Assembly: GCA_944389935.1 (NCBI GenBank)
Contig: CALXOE010000016.1
Coordinates: forward strand, 1 to 64,000
DNA from: an uncultured Victivallis sp.
Lineage (GTDB): Bacteria; Verrucomicrobiota; Lentisphaeria; Victivallales; Victivallaceae
Length of the DNA stretch: 64,000 nucleotides
Direction: 5' to 3'
In this document: positions 60,586 to 64,000 of the stretch, in pieces
How positions within the stretch are numbered: the stretch's first letter is position 1
Layout: every line of letters starts with the position of its first letter
Made by a program: the position numbers and the translations under genes
Notes under the pieces: model-generated
Seen by the model: only the letters and a program-made list of their open reading frames with translations
What the model was told of the DNA's origin: nothing
The model's database searches: none

Positions 60586-62901
60586 TCAGAAACTTCTAAT
60601 CGCCGCCTTGCCGAGCTGTTCGCCGGTCGGAAGTTCAATGGGGAAGCGCTTTCCGCCGATCGTGACCGTAACCGAGGTCAGATTGCGGTTCATGAGAGCA
60701 TCGGCGACAGTCAATTCCACTTTCTTGTCCGCAAATTTCGCAATAAGGGTACAAGGTGCCGAAACCCTTATCGTTCCGTGCGCCGTTTTCAGTTCTGCGG
60801 CACTGTCGTAAAAGAGCGCCTGAATCGTTTCGCCGAGTTGTGCGGCCTGAAGATGCTCCGTATTGGAGAGAATCGTCGGCAGCACCTCCGGAATCGTTCC
60901 GTTGCACGAGACGATATAGGCATAGGTTCCATTTTTCACGTCTCGGCCGTGGTCAATCCACATCGTAAAGAGTTCGGTTTCTGTTTCCTCCACGTTGGCG
61001 GGAAGATTGGAAAGCTGTTTCCAGGCCGTCGTGCGTTTCCGAACTTCGTGCGAGATTTTTCCGGTGGTCGCGTTCGGCAGAACGCCATAGACGAATCCGT
61101 TGTTGGCAAGCCATTCAACGCCGTGTTTCCGGATCGGCCGCATTTCGTCACCACGCTTCAAGGTCTGTTCGACTGTGGTGAAGATGTTACCCTCATATTC
61201 AGGCGCGAGGTTTTCGATCCCCGCTCCCAGTGCCAGAAACAGGTCGCCGAAGAAAAAATATCCCTTGTTCGCACGCAGTTTGAGAATTTCCGGATTCTCC
61301 TCGCGCCGCTTCGGATCGTCGACCGTTTCACAGTTCACCTTGTCGAAGAGGAAGCCCGCAACCGCATCCCCGTCCGGCGCGACCGCACCTCCCGCGAACT
61401 CCCCTCGAGAACCGTAACCGCGCCAGTTCTCCACCGGGTAAAGTGTCTTCACCTGCCGTGCAGTGACGCCGGGCAGCATGGTCAGCTCCGCGGCGCCGAG
61501 CGCCCGGGCGCTTTCGCCGCCCTCGCGTTCAAAAAGCGTCTGGCCGTCACAGCTGAAGAGGTTGAATCCGTTGAAATGCCCCGCGTAATAACTCTCGAGA
61601 CCATGAGTTCTGCTGGAAACCATATTCACGAAGACGTAATAGTCCGGATTTTTGCGGATCAGGTCGTCGTTGTTGAAAAAGTAGCGAGTCCCGTGGTAAT
61701 TCCCGGCCGGGTAATCCATCATGAAAAGATTTTTCGCTTTCGCCTCGCTGCGGAACTGATCGAGTTCCGCGCACTGTTCCGGCGTCAGGCGGTCGCGGAA
61801 GTTGCGATTCAGATTGTCTGCGAGCGTAAGGGATGGAATCTGGCGCTTGTTTGCGTAATCGGGTCGCGCATTGCCGCGCTCAAGCACCGGCGGAATCGTC
61901 CCCTTGTAGAAGTAAAACGCCGAACCGCGGAGAAAATGGAAGATCGTCTCCACTGCCCGGGCATCCAGAGCTGAAGCCCATGGCGTATTTTTAAGTTTAA
62001 CGATGATATTCAGAGAACCGTTCGTGCCGTGGATCGGATACCCCCAGATCAGACACTGGCGGCCATGTCCCCAGCCAGCACCGTCGGCGGTAAATCCCTC
62101 GATCCAGAATGCTTCGTCATAGGTGTTCTGCGACACGCAGGAGATGCTTTTGTTGACCACTTCGCCCAGCACGTCGATCATTTCCGGCGATTCGTTGACG
62201 AGAGCCGCTTCGAGCAGCGGGCGATAGGCGGTGGCGTTGCCTCCGACCCACCAGACGTGCTTGCGGAAACGCTCCACGTCGACGATTTTCCGGTCGGTCG
62301 CATCGCCGCGCATGGGTTGACTCCACGCCTGAAACGCGATTTTCCGCAATGCTTCGGCCACCTCAGGATATTGTCCCGACTCCATGTCTCCGAGCATCGC
62401 CAGGTAGATCCAGACCGCCGCTTTCGGCATTGCAAAGCAGGAACCGTGGAACCGCCCGCTGCGAATCCGGTCTCCACGGTCGAGTTCGATCTGCGAATAG
62501 TTCAGCACCCCCCGGTAAAGTTTCCGTTTTGCCTCCGAATGTTCGGCTTCCGGGATTTTCCCGTCGCGCAGATCAAGCGCGATTCGCACGAGCCGGTCGA
62601 ATGCCGTTGAGAGCATGTTCAGAATCGGTGTTTGAAACTTTGAGTAGTCATATCTGGGTTCGCCCCGGTGGTTTGTCCGGTAATCCGCTTCCTGTTCGCT
62701 CAGGTCGCGGAAAGAGCCGTTTTCGTCCAGCAGTTTAAGCAGTTCCGTGCCGGAACGTTTATCGCTCAAGTTCAACCACGGCGTGGTTTTCGAGAACTCC
62801 TGCCGCATCCTGGTGATCGATTCCCGTTTTTCGGCGAGAGAATCCCCTCCCACCAGTAATCCTGCACACACCATCAGCCCTGTCACTCCGATTCTTTTCA
62901 T
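60586..62901 (-). CDS. Secreted PL8-like polysaccharide lyase
   Basis: A 771-aa exported lyase. The signal peptide covers residues 1-23 (cut near SLAEKR). An alpha/alpha toroid (about 30-390) is followed by a beta super-sandwich (about 400-771), as in chondroitin, hyaluronan and xanthan lyases. The catalytic segment reads DGAGWGHGRQ (His279) and GYPIHG (Tyr288), matching the DGS-x-x-QH and Tyr-Gly elements of PL8; the preceding HVWWVGGNATAY (Asn222) lies where the neutralising Asn is found. The substrate would be a uronic-acid polysaccharide such as a host glycosaminoglycan. The start at 62901 has ribosome binding site AGGGAG. It is the second gene after an MFS carrier, 63 bp away. Confidence 0.82.
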   Translation of the reverse strand: MKRIGVTGLMVCAGLLVGGDSLAEKRESITRMRQEFSKTTPWLNLSDKRSGTELLKLLDENGSFRDLSEQEADYRTNHRGEPRYDYSKFQTPILNMLSTAFDRLVRIALDLRDGKIPEAEHSEAKRKLYRGVLNYSQIELDRGDRIRSGRFHGSCFAMPKAAVWIYLAMLGDMESGQYPEVAEALRKIAFQAWSQPMRGDATDRKIVDVERFRKHVWWVGGNATAYRPLLEAALVNESPEMIDVLGEVVNKSISCVSQNTYDEAFWIEGFTADGAGWGHGRQCLIWGYPIHGTNGSLNIIVKLKNTPWASALDARAVETIFHFLRGSAFYFYKGTIPPVLERGNARPDYANKRQIPSLTLADNLNRNFRDRLTPEQCAELDQFRSEAKAKNLFMMDYPAGNYHGTRYFFNNDDLIRKNPDYYVFVNMVSSRTHGLESYYAGHFNGFNLFSCDGQTLFEREGGESARALGAAELTMLPGVTARQVKTLYPVENWRGYGSRGEFAGGAVAPDGDAVAGFLFDKVNCETVDDPKRREENPEILKLRANKGYFFFGDLFLALGAGIENLAPEYEGNIFTTVEQTLKRGDEMRPIRKHGVEWLANNGFVYGVLPNATTGKISHEVRKRTTAWKQLSNLPANVEETETELFTMWIDHGRDVKNGTYAYIVSCNGTIPEVLPTILSNTEHLQAAQLGETIQALFYDSAAELKTAHGTIRVSAPCTLIAKFADKKVELTVADALMNRNLTSVTVTIGGKRFPIELPTGEQLGKAAIRSF

Positions 62902-62964
62902 GTTTTTACTCCCTGCATGGATGGATGATATTTTGATTCCGATATTTCGCAATCCTGCCGACCA

Positions 62965-64000
62965 TCAGACCGGCGGGGTGTAGGCGTCATCTCCGCCGAG
63001 CGCTTTCCAGCGCAGGTAGACCCAGCAAAGCGCCCCCAGTCCGATGGAGGTGAAGAGAAAGTCCCAGGCGTAAATGTATTGATAACCAAACTGATCGATG
63101 AACCACCCTCCGCCGGAATTCGCCGCGACCAGCATCAGCGCGCAAACCATCGCCGATGCCGAGGAGAACTGCCCGTAACGGTCGTGCGGAACAAGCATGA
63201 CGTAGAGCGGCAGGGAACTCGCCGTCTGAAGCATGTAGACCAGGGCCAGCAGAATCGCCACAACTGAGAACGAAAGATAGTCGTGAACCCAGAAGAAGCC
63301 GATGACGTTCGCGATGATGATGAGCACACTTCCGGCCATGTAGATCCGGATCGGGTGAAATTTGTCAACCAGAATTCCGGTCAGAAAAAAGAGCGGGATT
63401 GTGATTCCGGTTGCCGCTGCCGTGATGAAGCCGTACTGCTTGAGCGTCATCTGCAGTTCCGCAGTTGCGAAAAGCAGATTGAATACCGTGCGGCAGACCA
63501 TTGACGCCTGATTCAACGCCATCGCCAGAAAGAAAACGAGAAAGAATGGGATGCAGAAACATTCTCGCGTATACTGCATGATGATTCCAACCGGGCCGCG
63601 TGTGCGGATCTTCTCCGGCGGCGGATAATTCCCCTCTTTCACATTCACACACATCAAACTGAAAGAGACCAGGTAGATAAGCGCGACAATCGTGAAAATC
63701 CACGGAAGATGTTCATCCGCATGCGGCAGCACTGCAAGATTGAATACGAATCCCGCACATGTCCCGACCACCCGGAAGAGCGCCATGAACCGGCCGAGGA
63801 ACTGTTTCGGCACCACATCCGCGAAAAGATAGTAGAAAATGGATGCGATGAAGAGATTGAACACCTGATACGCGACAGAGAGCAGCGTGATGAGGACGAT
63901 GATCGTTCCTGCCGGACTTTCGTCCCCGTTGTGGAAGAGCCCGTGAAACCAGGCGCCGATCGAATCGCTCCAGCCGAGCAGAATCAGAAAAAGCGTGACG
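62965..64000 (-). CDS. MFS transporter, 5' end outside the window
   Basis: The open frame continues to the right edge (last codons read VTLFLILLGWSDS near 64000), so the start codon lies beyond the window; a GTG at 63864 is internal. At least 345 residues are present, with about ten hydrophobic segments. A loop after KEGNYPPPEKIRTRGPVG divides the two halves, and FLTGILVDKFHPIRIYMAGS near segment eight is the MFS loop signature. It precedes the PL8 lyase gene in the same direction, so it probably imports the unsaturated disaccharides released by that enzyme. This role is inferred from the neighbour. Confidence 0.75.
   Translation of the reverse strand, partial: VTLFLILLGWSDSIGAWFHGLFHNGDESPAGTIIVLITLLSVAYQVFNLFIASIFYYLFADVVPKQFLGRFMALFRVVGTCAGFVFNLAVLPHADEHLPWIFTIVALIYLVSFSLMCVNVKEGNYPPPEKIRTRGPVGIIMQYTRECFCIPFFLVFFLAMALNQASMVCRTVFNLLFATAELQMTLKQYGFITAAATGITIPLFFLTGILVDKFHPIRIYMAGSVLIIIANVIGFFWVHDYLSFSVVAILLALVYMLQTASSLPLYVMLVPHDRYGQFSSASAMVCALMLVAANSGGGWFIDQFGYQYIYAWDFLFTSIGLGALCWVYLRWKALGGDDAYTPPV

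Noticed and set aside
1..64000. tRNA or rRNA genes in the gaps
   Set aside because: No cloverleaf arms or T-loop sequence were found by eye in the intergenic stretches; a covariance search would be needed to be certain.

Overview
The window reads as a chromosome segment of a Lentisphaerota bacterium (Victivallis-like). This is inferred from gene style, not from any marker gene. Three small prepilin-type proteins start with [17 protein letters not shown] and end in an H-X9-DG loop, a style typical of Lentisphaerota and Planctomycetota. Large secreted glycoside hydrolases and many LacI/GntR regulators also fit. Most of the DNA is GC-rich, with clear AT-rich islands at about 0.8-1.4 kb and 59.3-60.5 kb. 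No rRNA, tRNA or CRISPR array was seen. Both window edges cut transcription units.

Layout: 0-2.2 kb is an accessory edge with two unknown ORFs, a 29-bp direct repeat and a transposase truncated in its catalytic domain. 2.3-9.5 kb is a forward locus of LacI regulator, GH-A hydrolase, pseudopilin-like protein and GH42-like protein. 9.5-13.8 kb holds a DUF362 ferredoxin protein and a sulfur/thiol operon: a four-domain CoA-disulfide-reductase/rhodanese/TusA/DsrE protein plus an ArsR repressor behind a long AT palindrome. 13.9-19.3 kb is a short dcw cluster (mraZ-rsmH-ftsL-ftsI-murC) with four 10-bp-spaced MraZ boxes. 19.4-23 kb has an ArnT-like membrane glycosyltransferase and an FAD oxidoreductase. 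23-28.9 kb and 38-43 kb are two more regulator / pseudopilin / large secreted protein loci. Between them lie a radical SAM protein, a DUF2264 protein, a metallo-hydrolase, a GH5-LacI-MFS operon, a macrodomain protein and an MFS carrier. 43-52.5 kb has a processive GT2 synthase, an EptA-like transferase, a GH36 alpha-galactosidase and an RNase II-like enzyme. 52.5-59.2 kb is housekeeping: dapA, thiL-tsaE-CPBP protease and asnB-trxB. 59.4-64 kb has a PEGA lipoprotein, a decayed transposase, unexplained inverted repeats, and a PL8 lyase with an MFS carrier that runs off the right end.

How the genes fit together: the carbohydrate loci look like self-contained utilisation units, each pairing a sensor-regulator with an enzyme or carrier. 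The most unusual theme is the repeated pairing of a local regulator, a single pseudopilin-like protein and a very large exported protein, three times in 41 kb, with no pilus or secretion machinery beside them. All three pseudopilins lack the glycine normally required just before the cleavage site. Promoters are readable throughout as TTGNNN-16/17-TATNNT; at three genes the predicted transcription start falls 1-3 bases from the start codon, suggesting leaderless mRNAs.
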